From DASRHY01 sp035650275 (lineage in GTDB: Bacteria; Actinomycetota; Actinomycetes; Propionibacteriales; Kribbellaceae), in NCBI GenBank assembly GCA_035650275.1, contig DASRHY010000223.1, positions 18,087 to 82,086 of the forward strand: a stretch of DNA of 64,000 nucleotides, written 5' to 3'. The translations under genes were made by a program, and so were the position numbers. The notes beneath the pieces were generated by a model. That model made no database searches. It was given only the letters and a program-made list of their open reading frames with translations, and had not been told where the DNA came from. The stretch's first letter is position 1. The number at the start of each line of letters is the position of its first letter. Below are positions 25,771 through 33,524 of this stretch, one piece after another.

Positions 25771-28116
25771 GTGACAGTCGACGACATGGTCGACGGCGCG
25801 GCTCCGGCGCGTGTGCGCGGCGGGCCGAGACCGTGTCGTGCGACCGGGCTGAGGCTCTTGGGCTCGTACGAGGGCTCGGGGTTCCGCGATGAGCGCTACC
25901 TGGTCGAGCGGGCCGATCGCCAGGTGGTGATGCTGACCAAGCTGCTCTACCTGATCGTGCGCTTCGCCGACGGCCGCACCAGCACGGACCTGCTGGCCAC
26001 CAGGGTGAGCAAGGCGTACGGGCACCGGCTCGACCCCGACGACCTGGTGCAGCTGATCGAGGACAAGCTCGCTCCGGCGGGGTTGGTCGGACTGCGGGCG
26101 GCCCCGAGCGCCGGTGTCAGGCGGGCCGATCCGCTGCTCGCGCTGAGCATCCGGGGGGTGCTGCTGCCCGGGCGCGTCGTCCGGATCATCGGCCGGATGT
26201 TCACGCCGCTGTTCCATCGGGTGATCGTCGCCTGTGTTCTCGCTGCCCTGGTGATCCTGGACTGGTGGCTGATCACCACCATGGACCTGGCAGACCTGTT
26301 CGCGGCCCTGGTCGACCCGGTCGGGGTACTCGTGGTTCTCGGTCTGCTGCTGGCCGCGACGGTGTTCCACGAGTTCGGCCATGCGGCCGGGTGCACCTAC
26401 GGAGGCGCCACGCCGGGACCTATCGGCGTCGGGCTGTACCTGTGGATCCCGGCCTTCTACACCAACGTCACCGATGCGTACCGGCTGAACCGGGCCGGAC
26501 GCCTGCGCACCGACCTCGGCGGGATCTACTTCAACGCGGTGGTCATCGTCCTCGCCGGCGCGGCCTACTTGTCGACCGGATGGCCGCCACTGCTCGCGCT
26601 GATAGCGCTGTCGCACCTAGAGATCCTTCAGCAGCTGCTGCCGATCGTCCGGTTCGACGGCTACTACATTCTCGGAGATCTTGCCGGTGTGCCGAACCTG
26701 TTCGGGCACGTGCGGCCGATCCTGCGCAGCTTCGGTCCCGGCCGCCGGCACGATCCGGCGGTCGCCAGCCTGCGGACCAGGACCCGCGTCGTCGTCACCG
26801 TCTGGGTCCTCGTCACCGTGCCGGCGCTGGTCGTCGGCTTCGGCATGCTGATCTGGAACGCCCCGGACTACCTCAGCCAGGTCTGGCACCGGACGGGCGA
26901 GCTGCTGGCCATGGCTCGTGTGCTGGCCGAGGCGAACCAGTGGGGCGCCGCCGCGGCGTCCATGCTCGGCGTACTGGTGATCTTTCTTCCGGTCGTTGGA
27001 GTCGGGCTGGTGCTGCTGAGGGCGATCGTCCATCTCGTCCGTGCCGTCCGGCAGCACCCGCAGGAGGAGTCGCTCAGCGCCGCAGTCCCCGGCACCACGG
27101 ACGATGACGCGGACATCACAGAGGTCGTGCTGCCCGGCGCATCCGCGTTCACCGAGCAAGCCATGCTGCTGGCCCGCGTCGCGCCGCCGCGACACGGATG
27201 GCGGCGCGGCGTGTACGTCGTGAGCCGCGGTCGGCTCAACCTAGGACCGAGTGCCGCCGAAAGACGCGAGCAGGCGATGATCGCCCGGATCCGCACCCGC
27301 GTCCGCAGTCCCCGTCGGATCGTCGTACTGAGCCGGAAGGGTGGCGCGGGCAAGACGACGACGGCATTGATGCTCGGGCACACGCTCGCGGCGCACCGCG
27401 GCGACCGCGTGGTCGCGCTAGATGCCAACCCCGACGCGGGGTCGCTGGTCTACCGCGTGCACCGCGAGTCGGAGGAGACGGTGACCAGCCTGCTGGCCGA
27501 ACGCGACTTCGTCACCCGGTACACCGACATCCGTAGCTACACATCGCAGGCCGAGAGCAGGCTCGAGGTGATCGCGTCCGACGACGACCCGCTGATCAGC
27601 CAGGCACTCGGCGATCGCGACTATCACAGTGCGATCGAACTGCTCACCAAGCACTACAGTCTGATCGTGGTCGACACCGGTACGGGCATCCTCGACAGTG
27701 CCGTCCAAGGCGTCATCCGCGAAGCCGACCAGATCATCGTGGTGATGCCGCCGGCGCTCGACGGCGCTCGCGTCGCCGCGGCCACGCTGGACTGGCTCGA
27801 CAGGCACGGCCACCACGACCTGGTCGAGAACGCCGTCGCCGTCATCAACGCGGTGCGGGGTACGCCGCGCCGGCTCCAGCTGGACGAGATCGAGAGACAC
27901 TTCGCCGGCCGTTGCGCCGACGTCGTACGCATCCCGTGGGATCAGGCCCTCGAGGCCGGAGCGGAGACCACACTCGAGGAGCTGCGTCAGGCTACCCGCG
28001 AGGCCTATCTGAACCTGGCCGAGTCCGTAGCCGGCGGCTTCTCCGTGGACCGCTGGGACACATCGTCAGATCACGGCAACGTCGGTATCCATACAGGAAA
28101 GGGCGAAGCGGAATGA
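25771..28116 (+). CDS. PqqD/RRE-like region + M50-type zinc metalloprotease + ParA/MinD-type ATPase fusion
   Basis: 781 aa from GTG 25771. Residues about 35-110 look like a PqqD-like winged helix (LTKLLYLIVRFADGRTSTDLL, LVQLIEDKLAPAGLV), the fold used as an RRE to bind RiPP leaders. Residues about 150-450 form a polytopic M50-like protease: HEFGH at 200-204 inside a membrane helix and the second metal motif VRFDGYYILGD with Asp296. Residues about 510-760 are a deviant-Walker ATPase (SRKGGAGKTTT, Lys523 and Lys528; ALDANPDAG; LIVVDTGTG). M50 proteases process some RiPPs (YydH), and ParA-type ATPases occur in type VII loci, but I know of no described protein with this three-part order. ATGA overlap with the next gene. 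Confidence 0.85.
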   Translation: MTVDDMVDGAAPARVRGGPRPCRATGLRLLGSYEGSGFRDERYLVERADRQVVMLTKLLYLIVRFADGRTSTDLLATRVSKAYGHRLDPDDLVQLIEDKLAPAGLVGLRAAPSAGVRRADPLLALSIRGVLLPGRVVRIIGRMFTPLFHRVIVACVLAALVILDWWLITTMDLADLFAALVDPVGVLVVLGLLLAATVFHEFGHAAGCTYGGATPGPIGVGLYLWIPAFYTNVTDAYRLNRAGRLRTDLGGIYFNAVVIVLAGAAYLSTGWPPLLALIALSHLEILQQLLPIVRFDGYYILGDLAGVPNLFGHVRPILRSFGPGRRHDPAVASLRTRTRVVVTVWVLVTVPALVVGFGMLIWNAPDYLSQVWHRTGELLAMARVLAEANQWGAAAASMLGVLVIFLPVVGVGLVLLRAIVHLVRAVRQHPQEESLSAAVPGTTDDDADITEVVLPGASAFTEQAMLLARVAPPRHGWRRGVYVVSRGRLNLGPSAAERREQAMIARIRTRVRSPRRIVVLSRKGGAGKTTTALMLGHTLAAHRGDRVVALDANPDAGSLVYRVHRESEETVTSLLAERDFVTRYTDIRSYTSQAESRLEVIASDDDPLISQALGDRDYHSAIELLTKHYSLIVVDTGTGILDSAVQGVIREADQIIVVMPPALDGARVAAATLDWLDRHGHHDLVENAVAVINAVRGTPRRLQLDEIERHFAGRCADVVRIPWDQALEAGAETTLEELRQATREAYLNLAESVAGGFSVDRWDTSSDHGNVGIHTGKGEAE

Positions 28117-28811
28117 TCACCCACGGGCGGCGACTCGCCGCTGAAGCGATCCTGGTCACGGCATGTCTGATGTTCGGGGCCACCGGCGCCACTCAGGCGT
28201 CGTCCCGACATCTTGACGATCTCGATCTCGCCTCCTCGGCCGATCCGGCCCCACCGCATATTTCGGATATCGACCTGGCGGTGTCCTTCGACCGGGCTCA
28301 CGGTCGAAAGGTCAAGGCGGACGCTGCCGCCACGGCATCCACGACCTGCGACAACTGCACAGGCAAAGCCACCACCGTGCAGGTCATCTACCTCGGCAAC
28401 ACCCGGCGCGCGTCGACCCACAACGTCGCGACCGCATGGTCCACCAGCTGTCGCGACTGCCGTGCCACCGCCGTGAGCGTGCAGCTGGTGGTGATGCGGC
28501 CCGGCACGAGCCTCACCGCCCGCAACCGCGCACTGGCGGTCAACGCCGCCTGCGAGAGCTGTGCCACGACCTCTGCCGCGTATCAGCTGATCGTCGTCAC
28601 GAAGAGCGCGCAGATGCTCTCATCCGATGGGAAAGCGCGGCTTCAGGCACTCGCGAACCAGCTCGCGTCCCAGCTCCAGCCGGCCGGCCTCAGCACGGCG
28701 CGTGCAGCTCGGGCGGCGAAGCAGGCCGACGTGCCGTCCGTGGACTCCCTGGTCCGCGCTGAGCTGCAGCCGACGTCGGTCCGGCGACATCTCGACGTCA
28801 AGATCGGATGA
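28113..28811 (+). CDS. Secreted protein with three 34-residue CxxC repeats
   Basis: 232 aa. Signal peptide about 1-29 (basic start, hydrophobic AILVTACLMFGATGA, then TQA). CxxC pairs at 79/82, 113/116 and 147/150, and a conserved Gln at 90, 124 and 158, recur at exactly 34 residues; an Asn (Asp in repeat 1) precedes each by 9. A helical region (about 170-195) and a charged tail follow. Similar CxxC proteins beside M50-type proteases in other actinobacteria are in my memory, without known function. Repeats could bind metal or form disulfides outside the cell (inference). The start overlaps the fusion gene (ATGA). Confidence 0.8.
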   Translation: MITHGRRLAAEAILVTACLMFGATGATQASSRHLDDLDLASSADPAPPHISDIDLAVSFDRAHGRKVKADAAATASTTCDNCTGKATTVQVIYLGNTRRASTHNVATAWSTSCRDCRATAVSVQLVVMRPGTSLTARNRALAVNAACESCATTSAAYQLIVVTKSAQMLSSDGKARLQALANQLASQLQPAGLSTARAARAAKQADVPSVDSLVRAELQPTSVRRHLDVKIG

Positions 28812-28821
28812 GGTGGGTGCC

Positions 28822-29244
28822 GTGCGTCCCGTCCGACTCGCAGCCGCCACGCTCGCCTCCCTGGTCGCGCTCACCCTGGTCGGGTGTGAACCCATCGAGA
28901 CGACGTCGAAGGGGAAGGCTAACAAGCCCAAGGGATCCCAGGGGACCAGCAAGACCACGTCCCGTAGTGAGGGAACCAGCAAGTCGACGTCCCGTACCGA
29001 GGTCAGGATCACCACCGCCAAGGGTGTCTGCTGGAAGGGCAGGATCGGCGGGGCATCCAAGTCGGGTTGCGGTTCGGCCAAGGTTCGGATCAAGGCTCAG
29101 GACGGCGTGTACCGAGTCGAGATCCGGAAGTCCAAGGGCGAGGGGAGGCTGACCGTGGTGCTCGTGGTCTCGGGCGACACGGTCGATCGTGCCCATATCA
29201 GCGGCACGTCCGGGATCGTTGCCCTGAGCTATGCCAGGGGCTGA
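28822..29244 (+). CDS. Putative lipoprotein
   Basis: 140 aa. Type II signal peptide with lipobox LVGC (Cys22). A Ser/Thr/Lys-rich linker (about 27-62) with two copies of a KTTSRSEGTSKSTSR-like stretch precedes a small beta-rich domain (about 63-140: VRITTAKGVCWKGRIGG, KVRIKAQDGVYRVEIRKS, LTVVLVVSGDTVDRAHISG) holding two more cysteines. GTG start with GAGGTGG upstream, 10 bases after the CxxC gene, so it is the last gene of the peptide operon. Family not recognised; probably an exported partner anchored to the membrane. Confidence 0.75.
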   Translation: MRPVRLAAATLASLVALTLVGCEPIETTSKGKANKPKGSQGTSKTTSRSEGTSKSTSRTEVRITTAKGVCWKGRIGGASKSGCGSAKVRIKAQDGVYRVEIRKSKGEGRLTVVLVVSGDTVDRAHISGTSGIVALSYARG

Positions 29245-29252
29245 CGTCGCCG

Positions 29253-30050
29253 TCAGCGGGCGTCGCCCTGAGGTAGCGGTTGACCGGTCTCCAGCAGCGA
29301 CTTCAGGCTGGACAGCAGCTCGGGCCAGCCCTGGCTGACGCTCTGCAGCACGATGCTGTCCGGCTCGAAGTCGTCGTGCACGACGGTCAGCTTGACCAGC
29401 TCGCCGCGCGGCTCGAGGTCGAACGTCACCTTCGACCGACGTTCGCCGGCGGCCTTGGCCAGGTACTCGTCGTCCAGCCCGACGCTCTTGGCGAACTCCG
29501 GCGTGAACGTGTGCCAGGTGTACGACAGCCGCCGGTACGGGTCGGCCTCGAGCACCACCTGCTCCGGGTCGGTGATCTTGACGCCGAACTGCTCCCAGGC
29601 CATCTCCGCGCCCGGCGTCCAGTCCGTGGTGAAAGTGGTGCCCCAGTAGCGGCTGGTGAAGGCGGGGTCGGTGAGTGCCTGCCAGAGCTTCTCCGGCGTG
29701 GTCCTGACGTACGTGGTGTAGACGAACTCCGCGTTGCCCATCGGTTCGGACTCCAATGCTGTCTTCAGGTCCGCGAGCGCGCGGACGCGTTCGCGGGCGT
29801 AACGGTCGATCCAGCGTTCGGCGATCGCGTTGATCGGCGCGGCGTTGAGGTAGTGCAGCTTCTCCCGGCCGCGCCACGACGTGGTGACGATGCCGGCCGC
29901 CTCAAGCACCGCGAGGTGCTTGCTGACCGACTGCCGGGCCATCGCCAGCCCGGAGCACAGTTCGCGCAGGCTCTGGCCGTTCCGTTCGTTCAGGCTGTCG
30001 AGCAGCCGCCGGCGGCTGGGATCGGCCAGGGCCTTGAACACCTCGTCCAT
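29253..30050 (-). CDS. ArsR-type HTH regulator fused to an SRPBCC (AHSA1-like) domain
   Basis: 265 aa. Residues 1-90 are an ArsR winged helix (VFKALADPSRRRLLDSL, MARQSVSKHLAVLEAAGIV); residues about 105-250 are an AHSA1-like SRPBCC domain (VYTTYVRTTPEKLWQALTDP, FTTDWTPGAEMAWE, VTFDLEPRGE). ATG 30050 opens the typical MDEVFKALAD. ArsR-SRPBCC fusions are common in actinobacteria and presumably sense a hydrophobic ligand. Two identical half-site pairs GCAGCC-N4-GGCTGC lie just upstream and are the likely autoregulatory operators. Confidence 0.9.
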   Translation of the reverse strand: MDEVFKALADPSRRRLLDSLNERNGQSLRELCSGLAMARQSVSKHLAVLEAAGIVTTSWRGREKLHYLNAAPINAIAERWIDRYARERVRALADLKTALESEPMGNAEFVYTTYVRTTPEKLWQALTDPAFTSRYWGTTFTTDWTPGAEMAWEQFGVKITDPEQVVLEADPYRRLSYTWHTFTPEFAKSVGLDDEYLAKAAGERRSKVTFDLEPRGELVKLTVVHDDFEPDSIVLQSVSQGWPELLSSLKSLLETGQPLPQGDAR

Positions 30051-30071
30051 CGAGCGCCCTTTCCAAAACAT

Positions 30072-30118
30072 GCAGCCTTTCGGCTGCCTGATCTGACAAT
30101 AGGCAGCCATGTGGCTGC
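30072..30118 (-). promoter_or_regulatory. Paired palindromic operators GCAGCC-N4-GGCTGC
   Basis: Site 1 at 30072-30087 (spacer TTTC) and site 2 at 30103-30118 (spacer ATGT) are identical in both arms and lie 31 bases apart, about three helical turns. They sit 22-68 bases before the ArsR-SRPBCC start, covering its promoter region. Confidence 0.75.
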
Positions 30119-30203
30119 ATGTCAACCTCGTCAGCGGGTCTGTCCCTTGTCGGTTCGCAGTGGCAGAAGCAGACTCGATGCCGTTACCGCCTGAGGTAAT
30201 CGC

Positions 30204-30233
30204 TTGACGCCCCTGGCTCATCGGCCGTAGCGT
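30204..30233 (+). promoter_or_regulatory. Sigma-70-like promoter candidate for the ABC exporter
   Basis: TTGACG (30204-30209), an 18-base spacer, then TAGCGT (30228-30233). It points toward the permease gene at 30360. Confidence 0.5.
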
Positions 30234-30254
30234 CGCATTCTTCCCTTGACAACA

Positions 30255-30270
30255 GGCATCACCTGATGCC
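30255..30270. promoter_or_regulatory. Perfect 16-bp palindrome GGCATCACCTGATGCC
   Basis: Seven-base arms GGCATCA/TGATGCC with CC between, about 15-20 bases after the expected start of transcription from the 30204 promoter and directly after a TTGACA. A repressor site for the exporter operon is plausible. Confidence 0.55.
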
Positions 30271-30359
30271 CGCACAGCGGTGTCCATACCCCCGGGTCCT
30301 GATGGATTCGGGGCAGTTCTGCGTGTCCGAAAGGGTGTCCAGAAAGGGGTGCTCCAGCG

Positions 30360-31157
30360 GTGAGTGTGTACTGGGCGATCGCGCGGCGGTCGTTCCGGCG
30401 GTACTCGACCTACCGGATCGCGACCGCGTCCGGCGTCTTCACCAACACGATCTTCGGCTTCATCTTCTGCGGCGTCTTCCTCACGCTGTGGAGTGCCGAG
30501 CCCGGCCTCGGCGGTTACCAGGCGGCCGACGCCCTGACCTTCGTCTGGATCCAGCAGGGCCTGCTGATGCCGATCGGGCTCTTCGGTGCCGCGACCACGA
30601 GCGAGCTCGGCGAGCGGGTCCGCAGCGGCGCGGTCGCGGTCGACCTGTACCGCCCGGTCAGCCTGATCGGCTGGTGGCTCTCGGCCGACCTGGGCCGGGC
30701 CGGTTTCCAGCTGATCGCACGCGGCGGCGTACCGCTGCTGGTCGGCACGCTCGCCTTCGACCTGCGGTTCCCGTCCGGTGCCGCGCAGTGGATCGCGGTG
30801 GCGGCCGCGCTGCTGCTGGCGCTGCTGGTCAGCTTCGGTATCCGCTACCTGGTGGCGCTGACGGGGTTCTGGATCGTGGACGCCCGGGGTGTCGAGTACG
30901 CCGCGATCGTGCTCTCGCTGTTCTTCTCCGGGATGATCCTGCCGCTGGTGGTGTTCCCGGGTGCGCTCGGCGAGGTGGCACGGGCGACTCCGTGGGCCGC
31001 GACGCTGCAGGTGCCGGCCGACGTGTGGCTCGGCCGGACCGCGCACGGCGCCGGGCTAGCGCTCGCCTTCCAGCTGGCCTGGATGGCGGCGCTGCTGACC
31101 GCCGGCGCGCTGCTCACCCGGCTCGCGACCCGCAAGGTGGTGATCCAAGGTGGGTAG
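30360..31157 (+). CDS. ABC-2 type transporter permease
   Basis: 265 aa with six hydrophobic segments. The layout (YWAIARRSFRRYSTYRIA start, GLLMPIGLFGA, VRSGAVAVDLYRPVSL, FFSGMILPLVVFPGALG) matches the ABC-2 permease group that pairs with DaunR-type ATPases and is often encoded as two permeases. GTG start. It overlaps the second permease gene by eight bases. The cognate ATPase gene lies 1.3 kb downstream beyond an antisense gene. Likely exports a hydrophobic compound. Confidence 0.87.
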   Translation: MSVYWAIARRSFRRYSTYRIATASGVFTNTIFGFIFCGVFLTLWSAEPGLGGYQAADALTFVWIQQGLLMPIGLFGAATTSELGERVRSGAVAVDLYRPVSLIGWWLSADLGRAGFQLIARGGVPLLVGTLAFDLRFPSGAAQWIAVAAALLLALLVSFGIRYLVALTGFWIVDARGVEYAAIVLSLFFSGMILPLVVFPGALGEVARATPWAATLQVPADVWLGRTAHGAGLALAFQLAWMAALLTAGALLTRLATRKVVIQGG

Positions 31158-31968
31158 TCCACAGGTGCTGGCCTGGCCGGCGCAGTACTGGCTGCTGATC
31201 CGGATGTGGATCCGCTCGTCACTCGCATACCCGACCTCGTTCGTGCTGATGACGGTCGGGTTCGCCTTGATCACCGGTCTGGACTTCGTCGCGGTGCTGC
31301 TGATGTTCAGCCACATCGAGTCCTTCGCCGGGTTCGGGCTCGCTGAGATGGCGCTGCTGTACGCCACCGCCGCGATGTCGCTCGGGATCGCGGACCTGGC
31401 GCTCGGAGAGATCGAGCGGGTCGGGAACCGGATCCGGTCCGGCGAGGTCGACGTCTGGCTGGTCCGCCCGGCCGGGGCGTTCGTGCAGGCTGCCGCGGAC
31501 AACTTCGCGCTGCGCCGGATCGGCAAGCCGTTGCAGGCCACGGTGGTGCTGGTCGGCGCCCTCGTCCACCTCGACCTGGACTGGACCGCCGCGCGCGTCG
31601 TCGTACTGGCCACCTCGATGGTCACCGGAGCGCTGATCTTCGGGTCGATATTCGTGCTCGGCGCGGCGTTCCAGTTCGTCACCAACGACGCGGCCGAAGT
31701 CGCGAACGCCTTCACGTACGGCGGCCAGCAGCTGACCCAGTACCCGCTGGCGATCTTCGGTCGCGAGGTGGTCCTGGCTGTCACCTTCGTGGTGCCGCTG
31801 GCGTTCGTGAACTACTACCCGCTGCTGTTCGTGCTGGACAAGCCGGTACCGCTCGGGATGCCGTCCTGGATCGGGTTGCTGACGCCGCTGGTGGCCGCGG
31901 CGATGACCGCGATCGCGGTGACGGCATGGCGGGCCGGACTCCGCCGCTATCGGAGTACGGGGAGCTGA
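31150..31968 (+). CDS. ABC-2 family transporter permease (DUF990-like)
   Basis: 272 aa, six predicted membrane helices. Recognisable stretches are IRSSLAYPTSFVLMTVG, RIRSGEVDVWLVRP and PLAFVNYYPLLFVLDKP, the last being typical of the partner permease in two-permease ABC-2 systems. GTG start inside the end of the first permease gene, so both are made from one message. The downstream neighbour is a leftward DUF4259 gene whose 3' end lies nine bases away. Confidence 0.88.
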   Translation: MGSPQVLAWPAQYWLLIRMWIRSSLAYPTSFVLMTVGFALITGLDFVAVLLMFSHIESFAGFGLAEMALLYATAAMSLGIADLALGEIERVGNRIRSGEVDVWLVRPAGAFVQAAADNFALRRIGKPLQATVVLVGALVHLDLDWTAARVVVLATSMVTGALIFGSIFVLGAAFQFVTNDAAEVANAFTYGGQQLTQYPLAIFGREVVLAVTFVVPLAFVNYYPLLFVLDKPVPLGMPSWIGLLTPLVAAAMTAIAVTAWRAGLRRYRSTGS

Positions 31969-31977
31969 GGTGAACGT

Positions 31978-32382
31978 CTACTCCAGCCGGCTGAGCAGGT
32001 CCTCGACCTGCAACTCCCACTCCTCACCCTGCTCGGTACCGCTCTCGTCCCACTGGTCCTTCAGCTCCGACGCCGCCAGCACCTGCCGGACCGCGGCCCG
32101 CGCGCTGCCGACCAGCTCCGGCGAGGCCGGCTCACCGAGGCCGGCGACCCACTTCGCCACGTCGTCCGGCAACCCGTCGCCGGGCTGGCCACGCAGGGCG
32201 GCGACCACCTCGGCCGCGGCCAGCGCCGCCGCCGACTCCATCGACTCCGGTCCATCCTCGTCGGTCACGGCGATGTCGGTGAGTGCCTGCAGGACCACGC
32301 CCAGATCGCTCGACTGCTCGAGCTCGTACACCCAGTCGTTGGCGTCGTCGTTCTCGAAGACGCCCACACCCCATGCACCCAT
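31978..32382 (-). CDS. DUF4259 protein
   Basis: 134 aa. Opens with the family hallmark GAWGVGVFENDDANDWVYEL and continues as a helical, acidic protein with no membrane segment. The start ATG 32382 matches the usual family opening; upstream codons to 32418 are not needed. It lies on the opposite strand between the permease genes and the ATPase gene of one ABC exporter. Family function unknown. Confidence 0.85.
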   Translation of the reverse strand: MGAWGVGVFENDDANDWVYELEQSSDLGVVLQALTDIAVTDEDGPESMESAAALAAAEVVAALRGQPGDGLPDDVAKWVAGLGEPASPELVGSARAAVRQVLAASELKDQWDESGTEQGEEWELQVEDLLSRLE

Positions 32383-32436
32383 GGCACCGGACGATAGCCG
32401 TCCCGTGGCGTCATGCAAGCCCTAACTGGAGGACCC

Positions 32437-33387
32437 GTGTCAGTCATCGAGCTGGACAACGTTTCCCGTACTTTCACCGTCTCGTCCCGCGCCGGGCTGC
32501 TGCGCCGTACCCGCCGCGACGTCCGGGCCGTCGACGACCTCTCGTTCAGCATCGAGGCCGGCGAGGTGGTCGGGTACATCGGGCCGAACGGGGCCGGCAA
32601 GTCGACCACGATCAAGATGCTCACCGGCGTGCTGGTCCCGTCCGGCGGCAGCATCAAGGTGGCCGGAATCGACCCGTCGAAGAACCGGCTGAAGCTCGCA
32701 CGCAGGATCGGCGTGGTGTTCGGTCAGCGCACCACGCTGTGGTGGGACCTGCCGCTGAAGGACTCCTTCGACGTGCTGCACAAGATGTACGGCGTCCCGC
32801 AGGCCCGGTACGCGGAGAACCTGGAGACGTTCGTCGAGCTGCTCGAGCTCGGCGACCTGCTCGACGTACCGGTCCGCGCACTGTCCCTCGGCCAGCGGAT
32901 GCGCGGCGACATCGCGGCCGCGCTGCTGCACGACCCCGAGATCGTCTATCTGGACGAGCCGACCATCGGGCTGGACATCGTCAGCAAGGCCAAGCTGCGC
33001 GAGTTCCTTGCCCGGATCAACCAACAGCGCCGGACCACGATCGTGCTCACCACCCACGACCTCGACGACATCGAGGCACTCTGCTCGCGGGTGATGGTGA
33101 TCGACCACGGCCACAAGGTGTATGACGGCACGCTGGCCGGATTGCGTGCATCCCAAGGCGCGCCGCGCACGCTGGTGGTCGACCTGGCCTCGTCGATGGA
33201 CCCGATCAGGATCGATGGTGCCGAGGTCGTGAAGGTGGACGGTCCGCGCCAGTGGCTCTCCTTCCCGGCGGCGGAGTCGGCCGCACCCCTGGTGGCACAG
33301 GTCGCCGCCCGCTACCCGCTGGTCGATCTGTCCGTCGCGGAACCCTCGATCGAGGACGTGATCGCCCGCATCTACGCCGGCGTCTGA
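32437..33387 (+). CDS. ABC transporter ATP-binding protein (DaunR-like, DUF4162 C-terminus)
   Basis: 316 aa. Walker A GPNGAGKST (about residue 53), Q-loop region GVVFGQRTTLWWDLP, signature LSLGQRMRGD in place of LSGGQ, Walker B IVYLDEPTIGLD, and the H-switch TTHDLDD. The C-terminal 80 residues resemble the regulatory tail of drug-export ATPases. GTG start with TGGAGG upstream. It should serve the two permeases at 30360 and 31150, which are the only unpaired ABC permeases here. Stop followed by a 56-bp palindrome. Confidence 0.92.
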   Translation: MSVIELDNVSRTFTVSSRAGLLRRTRRDVRAVDDLSFSIEAGEVVGYIGPNGAGKSTTIKMLTGVLVPSGGSIKVAGIDPSKNRLKLARRIGVVFGQRTTLWWDLPLKDSFDVLHKMYGVPQARYAENLETFVELLELGDLLDVPVRALSLGQRMRGDIAAALLHDPEIVYLDEPTIGLDIVSKAKLREFLARINQQRRTTIVLTTHDLDDIEALCSRVMVIDHGHKVYDGTLAGLRASQGAPRTLVVDLASSMDPIRIDGAEVVKVDGPRQWLSFPAAESAAPLVAQVAARYPLVDLSVAEPSIEDVIARIYAGV

Positions 33388-33455
33388 CGCCCACCCGGGT
33401 TTCGTGCCGGCGGCCAGGGCTGGCACGCGTCGTCGAGTGAGGCGTTGTGCGACGA

Positions 33456-33511
33456 GTGTGTTCGCGAATCGCCACGGGAGAGCGCTCACCCAAGGCGATT
33501 TGCGAACACAC
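33456..33511. repeat. CGAATCGCC palindrome, copy 3
   Basis: Arms 33456-33483 and 33484-33511 match at 24 of 28 positions, centre GAGAGC/GCTCAC. It lies between the convergent ABC ATPase and FadR-type regulator genes. Confidence 0.85.
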
Positions 33512-33524
33512 AAGTGAAGCTGAG

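Larger units (their letters stand above)
30051..30359. other. Divergent control region of the ArsR-SRPBCC and ABC-exporter genes
   Basis: 309 bases without a gene. It holds the two ArsR operators (30072-30118), a rightward promoter candidate (30204-30233) and a perfect 16-bp palindrome (30255-30270), each listed separately. A second TTGACA at 30246-30251 abuts the palindrome but has no good -10. Confidence 0.6.

Noticed and set aside
25771..28116. Type VII secretion locus, because of the EspI-like ATPase part
   Set aside because: No WXG100 peptides, EccC ATPase, EccD/E or mycosin genes are nearby.
23893..29244. Lanthipeptide, lasso or daptide cluster
   Set aside because: The two peptides have no Cys, and no LanM/LanKC, lasso cyclase, aminotransferase, dehydrogenase or methyltransferase gene is in the cluster.
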